64,000 bases of DNA from Pseudoduganella danionis. Lineage in GTDB: Bacteria; Pseudomonadota; Gammaproteobacteria; Burkholderiales; Burkholderiaceae_D. Shown one piece after another: positions 18,465-26,349 of this stretch. Both the position numbers and the translations under genes were made by a program. The stretch lies in NCBI RefSeq assembly GCF_009720775.1, contig NZ_WNKW01000001.1:1426001-1490000 (forward strand). The letters are read 5' to 3'. The notes below the pieces were generated by a model. It was given only the letters and a program-made list of their open reading frames with translations, was not told the origin of the DNA and searched no databases. How positions within the stretch are numbered: position 1 is the first letter of the stretch; each line of letters starts with the position of its first letter.

Positions 18465-19553
18465 TCAGTAGCGGTAGAACATGTGCTGGATTTCCTTGCT
18501 GTCCGTGCTGCGGGTCAGGGCCAGCATCAGCAGGATGCGGGCTTTCTGCGGGTTCAGCGTATCGGCCGCCACGAAGTCCAGTTCATCATCATTGGCTTCG
18601 CCGTTGCGGGCCACGATGCCCTGGCCGACGCGGCTGGCGCGCACGATCAGCACGCCTTGCTGGCGCGCCGCTTTCAGCGCCGGCAGCACTTTACCGGCCA
18701 GGCTACCATCGCCCACGCCGGCATGGATCACCCCTTTGGCGCCGCTGGCTACCACGGCATTCAGTGCGGCCGGGCCCATGTTGGCGTAGCCGTAGACGAT
18801 GTCGACCTGCGGGAGGGCATCCAGTTTGCTGATATCAAACTCCGTATCGACCGTGTGCTTGCGGGTCGACACATGGTAGAAATAAGGCTTGTTGCCCTGA
18901 ATGTAGCCGAGCATGCCCAGTTCCGGCGTCTTGAAGCTGTCCAGCGTCGAGGTATTGGTTTTGGTCACGTCGCGCGCCGCATGGATCTGGTCATTCAGGG
19001 CCACCAGCACGCCTTTGCCGACTGCGTCCTGGCTGGCAGCCAGCAGCACGGCGTTGTACAGGTTGATAGGGCCGTCAGCCGACAGGGCCGTGCCCGGACG
19101 CATGGCGCCCACCAGCACCACGGGCTTCTTGCTCTTCACCACCAGATCGAGGAAGTAGGCGGTTTCTTCCAGCGTATCGGTGCCATGGGTGATGACGATG
19201 CCATCCACGTCAGGCTGGGCCAGCAAAGTGTTGACGCGCTTGGCCAGCGTGAGCCAGTGCTCGTTGCTCATGTTTTCACTGGCGATCTGGAATACCTGTT
19301 CGCCTTTTACCTGCGCCACTTTGGCCAGCTCGGGCACGGCCTGGATCAGACGGTCCACGCCTACCGTGGCAGCCGTGTAGCCTACCGTGGTGGTGCTGGT
19401 GGCGCCGCTACCGGCGATGGTGCCGCCAGTGGCGAGGATGGTGACATGGGCCAGCTTATCGGCGCTGGCAGCGGCGGCCTGGGCGGCACTGGTGAGCAGC
19501 ATGGCGCAAGCAAACAGTGCCTGTAGCAGGCGGGCGGGTAGCGGATGGGACAT
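18465..19553 (-). CDS. ansB: Type II (periplasmic) L-asparaginase
   Basis: Hydrolyses asparagine (and some glutamine) to aspartate and ammonia in the periplasm. 362 aa. The ATG at 19553 is chosen because CAGGAGAA lies just upstream and a signal peptide (LLQALFACAMLLTSAAQA) follows. Catalytic residues by comparison with E. coli AnsB: Thr45 in ATGGTIAG, the Tyr in VGYTAAT, Thr-Asp in HGTDTLEET and Lys in ARDVTKTNTST. Length and order match the tetrameric type II enzymes. The C-terminal HMFYRY is typical. The presence of a signal peptide separates it from the cytoplasmic type I enzyme. Confidence 0.95.
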   Translation of the reverse strand: MSHPLPARLLQALFACAMLLTSAAQAAAASADKLAHVTILATGGTIAGSGATSTTTVGYTAATVGVDRLIQAVPELAKVAQVKGEQVFQIASENMSNEHWLTLAKRVNTLLAQPDVDGIVITHGTDTLEETAYFLDLVVKSKKPVVLVGAMRPGTALSADGPINLYNAVLLAASQDAVGKGVLVALNDQIHAARDVTKTNTSTLDSFKTPELGMLGYIQGNKPYFYHVSTRKHTVDTEFDISKLDALPQVDIVYGYANMGPAALNAVVASGAKGVIHAGVGDGSLAGKVLPALKAARQQGVLIVRASRVGQGIVARNGEANDDELDFVAADTLNPQKARILLMLALTRSTDSKEIQHMFYRY

Positions 19554-19695
19554 GGGTTCTCCTGAGCTGGCTGTAAAGCTGGTGATAGTAACAAATACCC
19601 GGCCTGTCAACAATGCAAGCCTCTGCCGCGTTATGTCTGGCGGGACACAGTGTTTTCGTGGATAATTTTCCTGAAACTGTTATAAAAGAGAAAAT

Positions 19696-20058
19696 ATGAT
19701 GATGTTAATAAACGTCATGAGAGGTCTGAGCCGGCTCGCTTTGGCGTCGGCCCTGATGCTGACGCTGGCAGCCTGCGGCAAGAGTGCTGCCCAGCAGCAT
19801 CAGGAAGATGTGGCCACGCTCACCAGTCAGGGTGAAAAATACGTGAAAGAAAAGGTGCTGGAGCCCGCTGCGGCCCAGTTCCGCAACCAGTTCATCGGCA
19901 AGGGCGGTGCTCCTTGCGGCGAAGTCAATACCAAGGATGCGTTTGGCGGCTACATCGGCTATCAGCGCTATATCGCCGTAGCACGCGACCTGACCCTGCT
20001 GGCGCAGGATGTGGCGCCGGAAGAATTCGAGCAGAACTGGCGCCAGTTGTGTCGCTAG
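19696..20058 (+). CDS. Small lipoprotein, unknown function
   Basis: A 120-aa product with a lipoprotein signal: hydrophobic stretch ending in LTLAACGKSAAQ, with Cys27 as the lipidation site. The mature part is helical, with one conserved-looking pair of cysteines (APCGEV, RQLCR). There are two adjacent ATG codons (19696, 19699) and AAGAGAAAA upstream. I do not recognise a named family. It converges with the patatin-like gene, whose stop is 3 bp away. Confidence 0.75.
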   Translation: MMMLINVMRGLSRLALASALMLTLAACGKSAAQQHQEDVATLTSQGEKYVKEKVLEPAAAQFRNQFIGKGGAPCGEVNTKDAFGGYIGYQRYIAVARDLTLLAQDVAPEEFEQNWRQLCR

Positions 20059-20061
20059 CGC

Positions 20062-21198
20062 CTAGCTGCGCACACTGCGCAGCGGCTTGCTGTGGCGGGT
20101 GGCGCGGCGGATGCCGGGCGGATGCTGGCCACGCGGGTGGCGCAGGGCTTCCTCGGCCCGGTCATAGCCAAACTGCCACTGGTCATCCATGAAACGCACA
20201 AATTCCTCGTAGGTGGGCGGCATGGTCAGCTCGATGCGGTTGCGCCGCCAGTGTAGCTTCTGCTGCAGCTGCTGGCGTGCCAGCGTATGCGACACGTCGG
20301 AACTGTCGATGCGGATATCGGCCAGATGGGTGTTGGCATAGCGCAGACGGGCATTGCCGTTGATGCCCAGCACGGCGCGCCATGCCGGGATGGAAAACAC
20401 CTGATCAAACGCTTCCTTGAATTCCATAATCACTTCATGTCCGAGCCGGCGCGCTATTTCGACGGGAAATAGATCAAGTACGCCGCCTATGTATTCGTCG
20501 CCGTTGTAGGGCTGGCAGCGGAAGTAATACATATCGGCGATGGAAATACGCGCGGCCTGATCCAGCGTCGCGCCCTGTTCCAGCAGCAATTCGTTGGCGA
20601 TCGCATGCTGGCCCCAGCGCGCTGAACTGAGCGGGGCCTTCATATGCGCCAGCAGGGCGGCGCTGCGCGCATCGCAGAACACCGTTTCGGCAAACAGTTT
20701 GCGCTCGCGGCGCGGCTGGCCGATCTCGCTGGCATCGAACAGCAGCTTGCCGCCTATGATGGCAACCGCCACTTCGGGCTGGCCGCTGTCGGGCGGGAAG
20801 GGCAGCTGGGGCGGAATTTCGAACAGATAGTCGCCGAACAGATCGGGTATCACGGGCGCGTTGGCGCTCGAGAGTTTGCGCCGTGCGGCTGCCAGCAGCG
20901 TACCGGCCAGATTGGCTTGCGGCGTCGAGCGCAGGCTGCACCAGAACTGGTACATGGCCTGCGACGACAGCCACGCGCGCTGGGCCGCCGGATCAGGCAG
21001 GTGGTGGATGATGGTGGCCGCAATCGCGCCACCGCAACTGGCCAGCAGCACATCGGGCGCCTGCCCGGCCGCGCGCAGGGCCGCATACATGCCGATATAG
21101 ATGCCGAAACGGAAGCCGCCCCCGCCCAGCACCATGCAACGTTGATAGGGTTGTGCTGCAGGCGCACTGAGCGGGTCGGGCTGGGCAAACGGATTCAT
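20062..21198 (-). CDS. Patatin-like phospholipase homologue with substituted catalytic dyad
   Basis: 378 aa from the ATG at 21198, which has AAGGTGG 6 nt upstream. The patatin oxyanion loop GGGGFRFG is clear (residues 25-32). At the nucleophile elbow, where patatins have G-x-S-x-G, this protein reads A53-S-C55-G-G, so Cys replaces Ser. At the Asp motif DGG it reads Y-I-G-G-V-L-D, so the Asp is lost. The rest of the fold (helix after the elbow, EVIMEFKEAFDQVFSIP region) looks intact. It may be catalytically dead or use a different chemistry. Cytoplasmic; no signal peptide. Confidence 0.8.
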   Translation of the reverse strand: MNPFAQPDPLSAPAAQPYQRCMVLGGGGFRFGIYIGMYAALRAAGQAPDVLLASCGGAIAATIIHHLPDPAAQRAWLSSQAMYQFWCSLRSTPQANLAGTLLAAARRKLSSANAPVIPDLFGDYLFEIPPQLPFPPDSGQPEVAVAIIGGKLLFDASEIGQPRRERKLFAETVFCDARSAALLAHMKAPLSSARWGQHAIANELLLEQGATLDQAARISIADMYYFRCQPYNGDEYIGGVLDLFPVEIARRLGHEVIMEFKEAFDQVFSIPAWRAVLGINGNARLRYANTHLADIRIDSSDVSHTLARQQLQQKLHWRRNRIELTMPPTYEEFVRFMDDQWQFGYDRAEEALRHPRGQHPPGIRRATRHSKPLRSVRS

Positions 21199-21447
21199 GG
21201 CGACCACCTTACCACATCCGTCGCCACGCTCCCATGCTTGCGCTCCGCGCAAAGATCTTGCCCCAGTTTTTGTATAAAAATTTGTAACATTGTTTTATTT
21301 CAATTTTTATTATGATATGCTTAGTTTTTTACTAAGTATCAATCTGGCGGGCGTTTTAGAAGGAGTGCTCGGGGCACGGCTGGTGCAGTGCAATACAATG
21401 AACTAGCGATGGCAATCAGGCCATCGACTGCACTCATTGGAATTGGC

Positions 21448-22065
21448 ATGTACTACGGCGAACGGTTTAACAGCATCACCCATACAGTCGGCGCGGCGCT
21501 GGCTGCGATAGGCGGCACTTTGCTGGTGGTGCTGGCAGCGCGCAGCGGCGACGCGTGGAAGGTGGTCAGTTTCAGTGTCTATGCGGTCACGCTGCTGGCG
21601 CTGTATCTGATCTCGACGCTGTACCACAGCCTGCGCGGGCGTGCCAAGCAGATACTGCGCAAGATGGACCACTGCGCTATCTACCTGCTGATCGCCGGCA
21701 GCTATACGCCGTTCACGCTGGTCAGCCTGCGCGGGCCGTGGGGCTGGTCGCTATTCGGCGTGGTGTGGACGCTGGCGCTAGTGGGCATCGTGCAGGAGTT
21801 GCTGTTTGCACGCGGCGCGCGGGTGTTGTCGCTGGTGATTTATGTCGCCATGGGCTGGGTGGCCGTGATCGGCGCCAGTCCGCTGGTACAGGCGCTGGGC
21901 TGGGATGGTTTTGCCTGGCTGGCCGCTGGTGGTCTGGTGTACACGGCGGGCATCGTGTTTTTCGTGACGGACCACAAATGGTCGTATGGCCATGGAGTCT
22001 GGCATTTGTTTGTGCTGGGCGGCAGTGCCTGCCACTATGGGGCGGTGCTACTGTATGTCGCCTGA
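21448..22065 (+). CDS. Hemolysin III family (PAQR) membrane protein
   Basis: A 205-aa seven-helix integral membrane protein. The start at 21448 (MYYGERFNSITHTVGA) matches how the family usually begins and has GGAATTGG before it; the frame is open from a GTG at 21388. PAQR-type putative zinc ligands are visible: S and H in STLYHS, D and H in KMDHCAIYLL, and H in HKWSYGHGVWHLF and CHYG. Family members include E. coli YqfA, linked to membrane lipid homeostasis; hemolytic activity is mostly historical naming. An AT-rich leader (21253-21447) contains a CTTAGT/ACTAAG hairpin with a T5 loop at 21320-21336. Confidence 0.88.
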   Translation: MYYGERFNSITHTVGAALAAIGGTLLVVLAARSGDAWKVVSFSVYAVTLLALYLISTLYHSLRGRAKQILRKMDHCAIYLLIAGSYTPFTLVSLRGPWGWSLFGVVWTLALVGIVQELLFARGARVLSLVIYVAMGWVAVIGASPLVQALGWDGFAWLAAGGLVYTAGIVFFVTDHKWSYGHGVWHLFVLGGSACHYGAVLLYVA

Positions 22066-22098
22066 GCATATCCGGTAACAGTAATTTTCTAGGGTAGA

Positions 22099-22986
22099 GT
22101 GCACGTGGAAATCAATTCCGATGATCTGAAGACGTTTATTACCGTAATCGACAGCGGCACTCTGAGCGCTGCCTCCGTTCATCTGGGCCAGACTACTTCT
22201 GGCGTGAGCCGTGCACTATCGCGGCTGGAAGACAAGCTGGCGACCTCGCTGCTGACCCGTACCACGCGCCGCATGGAACTCACGGAAGAAGGCCAGATTT
22301 TCCTCGATCAGGCGCGCGCCATCCTCGGCGCCATGGAAGAAGCAGAAGAATCCATCCGCATCCGCCAGCAGAAGCCGGCCGGGCGGCTGTGCGTATCGGC
22401 TGATTCGGCCTTCATGCTGCATTGCGTGGTGCCCCATCTGGCCGAGTTCCGCCAGCGTTATCCCGACATCCGACTCGAGCTCAATAGCAATGAGCAGCTC
22501 AGCGAAGTGTTTGAGCAGCGTACCGATATTGCGATCCGCGTCGGCCTGCCGGAAGATCCGGCCCAGCACGCGCAAGTGCTGGCCAATTCGCCGCTGCAGG
22601 TGCTGGCCAGCCCGGAGTACCTGCTTGAACACGGTACTCCCCAAGTGCCGGAAGATCTGGCCGGCCATACCCTGATAGGCGAAGGCCAGCATGGCGCCGA
22701 GCAGCTTTGGCCGCTGCGCCATGGCGGCGGCAACAGCCTGCCCATCGTGGCGGCACTGGTGGCTTCCAGCGATGAAACGCGGCGCCAGTTGGCGTTGCGC
22801 GGTCAGGGTATCGTCTGCCTGGCCGATTATCTGACGGCGGCCGATGTGGCGGCCGGACGGCTAGTGCCCTTACTGGCTGAGGCGAATAATGGCCAGACCC
22901 GGCAGATCTGCGCGGTCTACTTCCGCAATACCCAGCTCGCCCAGCGCATCCAGTGCTTCCTTGGCTTTTTACGGGAAAAACTGTAA
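22099..22986 (+). CDS. LysR-family transcriptional regulator
   Basis: 295 aa. Winged helix-turn-helix at about residues 6-64 (DLKTFITVIDSGTLSAASVHLGQTTSGVSRALSRLEDKLATSLLTRTTRRMELTEEG), then a substrate-binding domain (GRLCVSADSAFMLHCVVPHLAEF onwards) of the CrgA/AaeR-like subgroup. The start is a GTG at 22099 or the GTG two codons later. The target is unclear: hemolysin III lies upstream in the same direction, 33 bp away, and the LiaF-LytTR operon downstream. Confidence 0.9.
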   Translation: MHVEINSDDLKTFITVIDSGTLSAASVHLGQTTSGVSRALSRLEDKLATSLLTRTTRRMELTEEGQIFLDQARAILGAMEEAEESIRIRQQKPAGRLCVSADSAFMLHCVVPHLAEFRQRYPDIRLELNSNEQLSEVFEQRTDIAIRVGLPEDPAQHAQVLANSPLQVLASPEYLLEHGTPQVPEDLAGHTLIGEGQHGAEQLWPLRHGGGNSLPIVAALVASSDETRRQLALRGQGIVCLADYLTAADVAAGRLVPLLAEANNGQTRQICAVYFRNTQLAQRIQCFLGFLREKL

Positions 22987-22989
22987 GTC

Positions 22990-23019
22990 TGCGTCATTCA
23001 CCGGTGGATTTCCGTCATT
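22990..23019 (+). promoter_or_regulatory. Candidate LytTR-type direct repeat upstream of LiaF-like operon
   Basis: The 9-mers TGCGTCATT (22990-22998) and TCCGTCATT (23011-23019) are direct repeats with a 12-bp spacer, i.e. 21 bp start to start. LytTR response regulators characteristically bind two 9-bp direct repeats 12-13 bp apart. The site is 71 bp upstream of the first gene of an operon that itself encodes a LytTR regulator. Binding is inferred from this spacing and context. Confidence 0.45.
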
Positions 23020-23089
23020 GGCCGAATAGCGGTTTCGCCGCCAGTGGCGGCGCGGTATCGTGCTAACCATACCGCAACAGGAGACTGAC

Positions 23090-23467
23090 ATGACTGTACA
23101 CACTGCTTATCGCTGGCGCAAACAGATGATCTGGGGCATCGTGATGATCGCCGCCGGCGCCGTCCTGCTGCTGGACCAGATCGAACTGATCCAGCTCGAA
23201 TTCAATCTGGCCCAGTTATGGCGCTACTGGCCATGGCTGCTGGTGATCAGCGGCGTGATCAAGATGATTCCGCCCACCACGGCCAAGCATTTTTCCAACG
23301 GCCTGTGGGAGATTTTCTTCGCTGGCTGGTGGTATGTTTCCTTCAACCGCATCTGGGGTGTAGGCTTTGGTGAGACCTGGCCGGCACTGCTGATCGCCTG
23401 GGGTGTGTGCCTGATGCTGCGCCCCCTGCTGGACAATATCCACGCCTCGATCAAGGAGCAAGCATGA
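23090..23467 (+). CDS. LiaI/LiaF-like small membrane protein
   Basis: 125 aa from the ATG at 23090, with AGGAG 8 nt upstream. Three to four hydrophobic helices (IWGIVMIAAGAVLLLDQI, YWPWLLVISGVIKMI, WPALLIAWGVCLML) with the W-P-W/W-P-A turns typical of LiaF transmembrane-type (DUF5668-like) domains. First gene of a four-gene operon (23090-26000) with overlapping or near-touching ends. In Firmicutes Lia proteins sense envelope stress; here the equivalent role with the LytS/LytTR pair is inferred from context. Confidence 0.82.
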   Translation: MTVHTAYRWRKQMIWGIVMIAAGAVLLLDQIELIQLEFNLAQLWRYWPWLLVISGVIKMIPPTTAKHFSNGLWEIFFAGWWYVSFNRIWGVGFGETWPALLIAWGVCLMLRPLLDNIHASIKEQA

Positions 23468-24171
23468 GAACCCCGCGTCCACGTAATCCGGCCTCGCAAA
23501 TGGTGGTAGGCCTGTTCGTCATCGTCATCGGCCTGATTTTCCTGCTCGATAATATCGGCCTACTCGATCTCGATTTCACGCTGCACCTGTGGCCCACGGC
23601 GCTGATCTTCTTCGGCATCCTCAAAATGCTGCAGACCCGTACGGCCGGTGGCGCCATCGTCGGCGGCGGTCTGATCCTGTTCGGCGGCGTGATCTTCCTG
23701 CACGACATAGGCATTATCCAGCTAAGCTGGCGCGCGCTCTGGCCACTGATGCTGATTCTGGCCGGGCTGTCGGTCGTGTTCAAATCGGGCACGGGCAAGT
23801 CCTTGTTCGAAGATGGCCGCATCAGTCTGGACAAGGGTAGCGACGATGCGCTGCTGAATATCACCGCCATCCTGGGCGGCTTCCAGCGCCGCGTCACCAC
23901 GCCGGATTTCCGTGGCGGTGAAGTGACGGCCGTATTCGGTGGCTGCGAGCTGGACCTGCGCCAGAGTTCGATCAACAGTGTGGCTGTGCTGAATGTGTTT
24001 GCCATGTTTGGCGGCATCACTATCAAGGTGCCGGCCGATTGGACGGTGGAACTCGAAGGCACGCCGATTATGGGCGGCTTCGAAGAGAAGACCATCGTAC
24101 CGCCGACCCAGGAGAAACGTCTGATCGTACGCGGCTACGCCATCATGGGCGGTCTGGAAGTGCGTAACTGA
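23464..24171 (+). CDS. LiaF-like membrane protein with C-terminal cell-wall-response domain
   Basis: 235 aa. The ATG at 23464 overlaps the previous stop (ATGA), with AAGGAG 5-6 nt upstream, so translation is coupled. The N-terminal half has four helices (VGLFVIVIGLIFLLDNIGLL, WPTALIFFGILKM, IVGGGLILFGGVIFL, WPLMLILAGLSVVF). The C-terminal half is a beta-solenoid-like domain with repeated G-G-F/C/I turns (AILGGFQRR, AVFGGCELDL, AMFGGITIKVP, PIMGGFEEK, AIMGGLEVRN), as in LiaF/YvqF. The likely role is to modulate the kinase encoded next. Confidence 0.85.
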   Translation: MRTPRPRNPASQMVVGLFVIVIGLIFLLDNIGLLDLDFTLHLWPTALIFFGILKMLQTRTAGGAIVGGGLILFGGVIFLHDIGIIQLSWRALWPLMLILAGLSVVFKSGTGKSLFEDGRISLDKGSDDALLNITAILGGFQRRVTTPDFRGGEVTAVFGGCELDLRQSSINSVAVLNVFAMFGGITIKVPADWTVELEGTPIMGGFEEKTIVPPTQEKRLIVRGYAIMGGLEVRN

Positions 24172-24173
24172 GC

Positions 24174-25250
24174 ATGCAGGGGCTAAACCTCAACCGGCGC
24201 GGTAGCCAGATCTATCTGCTGGTCTGGCTATGCCTCGGTAGCGCGTTCGGCAGCGTGCTGGTGCTGGCCAAGGTGGCACCGCTGGCCAATGCGCTGCTGT
24301 TCGCGATTCCCATGCATGTGCTGTATGCGTTTGTGGCGGGCTACTCGGCGCACTATCTGTGCCGCGCCTATCCGCTCAGCGGCCGTAGCGAGGGCGCCAT
24401 CGTACTGGTGCTGCTGATGGCGGCCATGGTGTCGGGCCTGCTGTGGCTGGGGGCCGGGCAGTTGTGGAATAGCGCGTGTCTGGCACTGGGCGTGAGCTGG
24501 GCCGGCATCGTGCTGGGGCCGCAACTGGCGGCCACCGTGGTAGGACTGGGCGTGCTGCTATATGGCTTTGCCGCCGCGCTGCATTATCTGGTGATCGAGT
24601 TTGTGCGTGCCAAACAGGCCGAACAGCGCGAACTGGAATCGCTGCTGATGGCGCAGGAAGCCGAGCTGCGCATGCTGCGCACCCAGATCGATCCGCACTT
24701 CCTGTTCAACAGCCTCAATTCCATCAGTGCGCTGACTTCGCAGGACGCCAAGGCCGCGCGCCGCATGACGCTGGAACTGGCCAGCTTCTTCCGCCAGAGT
24801 CTGGGCATGGAAGCGCATAAAAAGGTTACGCTGGGCGAGGAACTGAAGCTGATCCGCCACTTCCTCGCGATCGAACAGATACGTTTCGGCGAGCGCCTGC
24901 AGATCAGCGAGCAGGTGGGCGAACAGGCCGATGACTGTCTGGTGCCGCCCATGATCATCCAGCCGCTGGTGGAAAACGCCGTCAAGCATGGCATCTGCAA
25001 TCTGCCGGAAGGCGGTGTGATTGTGCTGACGGCTAGGCGCTCCGGTTCCATGCTGCAGATACGGGTGGAGAATCCGGTTGATCCCGACGCCGGGGCTGTG
25101 CAGCGCGACGGACATGGCATAGGTCTGAGCAATGTGCGCCAGCGTCTGGCGGGCGTCTACAAACATGAAGCGAGCATCCACTGGGGCCAGCAGGACCAGC
25201 GCTTTGCGGTGGAGATTACGATGCCTGCACAGACAGGCGAGGGAGACTAG
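24174..25250 (+). CDS. LytS/YehU-type sensor histidine kinase
   Basis: 358 aa. Four to five transmembrane helices in residues 12-140, then a linker helix and a His_kinase domain with phospho-acceptor His175 in QIDPHFLFNSLNSI. The HATPase region has the N-box VENAVKHGI and the G-box DGHGIGLSNVRQRL. The start lies 3 bp after the LiaF-like stop. No extracellular sensing domain is seen, so the two membrane proteins upstream may act as the sensor, as LiaF does for LiaS. The cognate regulator follows 7 bp downstream. Confidence 0.92.
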   Translation: MQGLNLNRRGSQIYLLVWLCLGSAFGSVLVLAKVAPLANALLFAIPMHVLYAFVAGYSAHYLCRAYPLSGRSEGAIVLVLLMAAMVSGLLWLGAGQLWNSACLALGVSWAGIVLGPQLAATVVGLGVLLYGFAAALHYLVIEFVRAKQAEQRELESLLMAQEAELRMLRTQIDPHFLFNSLNSISALTSQDAKAARRMTLELASFFRQSLGMEAHKKVTLGEELKLIRHFLAIEQIRFGERLQISEQVGEQADDCLVPPMIIQPLVENAVKHGICNLPEGGVIVLTARRSGSMLQIRVENPVDPDAGAVQRDGHGIGLSNVRQRLAGVYKHEASIHWGQQDQRFAVEITMPAQTGEGD

Positions 25251-25256
25251 ACAGCG

Positions 25257-26000
25257 ATGCGTATCATTATCGTCGACGATGAAATGCTGGCGCGCGGGGT
25301 GGTGCGCGAGTATCTGGCCGAGCACCCCGATGTGGAGGTGGTGGCCGAATGTGCCAACGGTTTCGAAGCCGTGAAGGCGATTACGGAGCTGGCGCCGGAT
25401 CTGGTGTTCCTCGATATCCAGATGCCCAAGCTGGATGGCTTTGAAGTGGCGGAACTGGCCGGGAACAAGACGCGCTACATCTTTGCCACCGCGTTCGATC
25501 AGTATGCCATCAAGGCCTTCGATTTCCATGCGCTCGACTATCTGCTCAAGCCTTTCAGCCAGCAGCGCTTCGATCAGGCACTGGCCCATGCACGCGCGAA
25601 TCTGGCCGCCAGTGGCGCTGCGGGCGATGCGGCCGTGGCGAATATGGTGAAGGAAGCGGTGGCGCGCCAGCGGCCGCTGGGCCGCGTGCTGATACGCGAT
25701 GGCGCCAAGGTGCATGTGATCACCTGCGACAAGATAGACGTGATCGAAGCGCAGGATGATTATGTGCAGATCCGTTCGGAGGGGCGCAACTACCTGAAGA
25801 ACCAGCGCATGGCCGAACTGGAGGAGCAGCTCGACGGCGAGCAGTTCATGCGCATCCACCGTTCGTGGATCGTCAACATCGCCTGCGTGGAGCGGATAGA
25901 ACAGGCCACGCGCGATAGTTATGTGGCTGTGCTGCGTGATGGCAGCAAGGTGCCGGTCAGCCGTAGCGGCTACCAGAAGATACGGGCGGTGCTGCAGTAG
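25257..26000 (+). CDS. LytTR-type response regulator
   Basis: 247 aa. The receiver domain has acidic pocket D7-D8, phospho-acceptor Asp53 in FLDIQMP, and switch/Lys motif LLKPFS. The C-terminal LytTR DNA-binding domain (about 140-247) shows IDVIEAQDDYVQIRSEGRNYL, FMRIHRSWIVNI and VPVSRSGYQKIR. Last gene of the operon; it is expected to bind paired 9-bp repeats, and such a pair sits upstream of the first gene. A GGCAGCA/TGCTGCC hairpin followed by a T run (26021-26050) may terminate the operon. Confidence 0.93.
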   Translation: MRIIIVDDEMLARGVVREYLAEHPDVEVVAECANGFEAVKAITELAPDLVFLDIQMPKLDGFEVAELAGNKTRYIFATAFDQYAIKAFDFHALDYLLKPFSQQRFDQALAHARANLAASGAAGDAAVANMVKEAVARQRPLGRVLIRDGAKVHVITCDKIDVIEAQDDYVQIRSEGRNYLKNQRMAELEEQLDGEQFMRIHRSWIVNIACVERIEQATRDSYVAVLRDGSKVPVSRSGYQKIRAVLQ

Positions 26001-26020
26001 CCGGCCGCGTGGCGCAAGCG

Positions 26021-26050
26021 GGCAGCAGCGTTGCTGCCGGCGGCTTTTTT
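26021..26050 (+). terminator. Probable terminator of the LytTR operon
   Basis: The stem GGCAGCA/TGCTGCC (26021-26027 with 26032-26038) has a 4-nt loop, then GGCGGC and six T residues. The gap between stem and T run makes it imperfect. Confidence 0.5.
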
Positions 26051-26075
26051 CAACTTTCCTTTTTGAGTATCACAT

Positions 26076-26306
26076 ATGTATTCCAAACTTGAGCGTAAAT
26101 GGTGGTTCATTGCACCGGTAACGGCACTGGCGGCCATCCTGACCAATTATCTGGTCGGCGCTGCGGGCTTGATCCAGCCTTACAACAGCGCCCAATGGGT
26201 GCTGTATGTGCTGGCCTTTGTCGGCATCCAGCGCGCCCTGTCGTTTGCGCTCTGGCTGTTGGTACTGTGCGTTGCACCGGCCAGCGCAGTGCCGGAACGC
26301 AGTTGA
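26076..26306 (+). CDS. Small two-helix membrane protein
   Basis: A 76-aa product with two hydrophobic helices (FIAPVTALAAILTNYLVGAAG, WVLYVLAFVGIQRALSFALWLLVL) and a charged N-terminus MYSKLERKWW. The sequence has the character of a real membrane protein, not a shadow frame, but the ribosome-binding site is weak and no family is recognised. It follows the presumed operon terminator. Confidence 0.5.
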   Translation: MYSKLERKWWFIAPVTALAAILTNYLVGAAGLIQPYNSAQWVLYVLAFVGIQRALSFALWLLVLCVAPASAVPERS

Positions 26307-26349
26307 TCGCTGGCTGCGGATAAGCTGCTGCGCCGTGCCGCAATACGAG

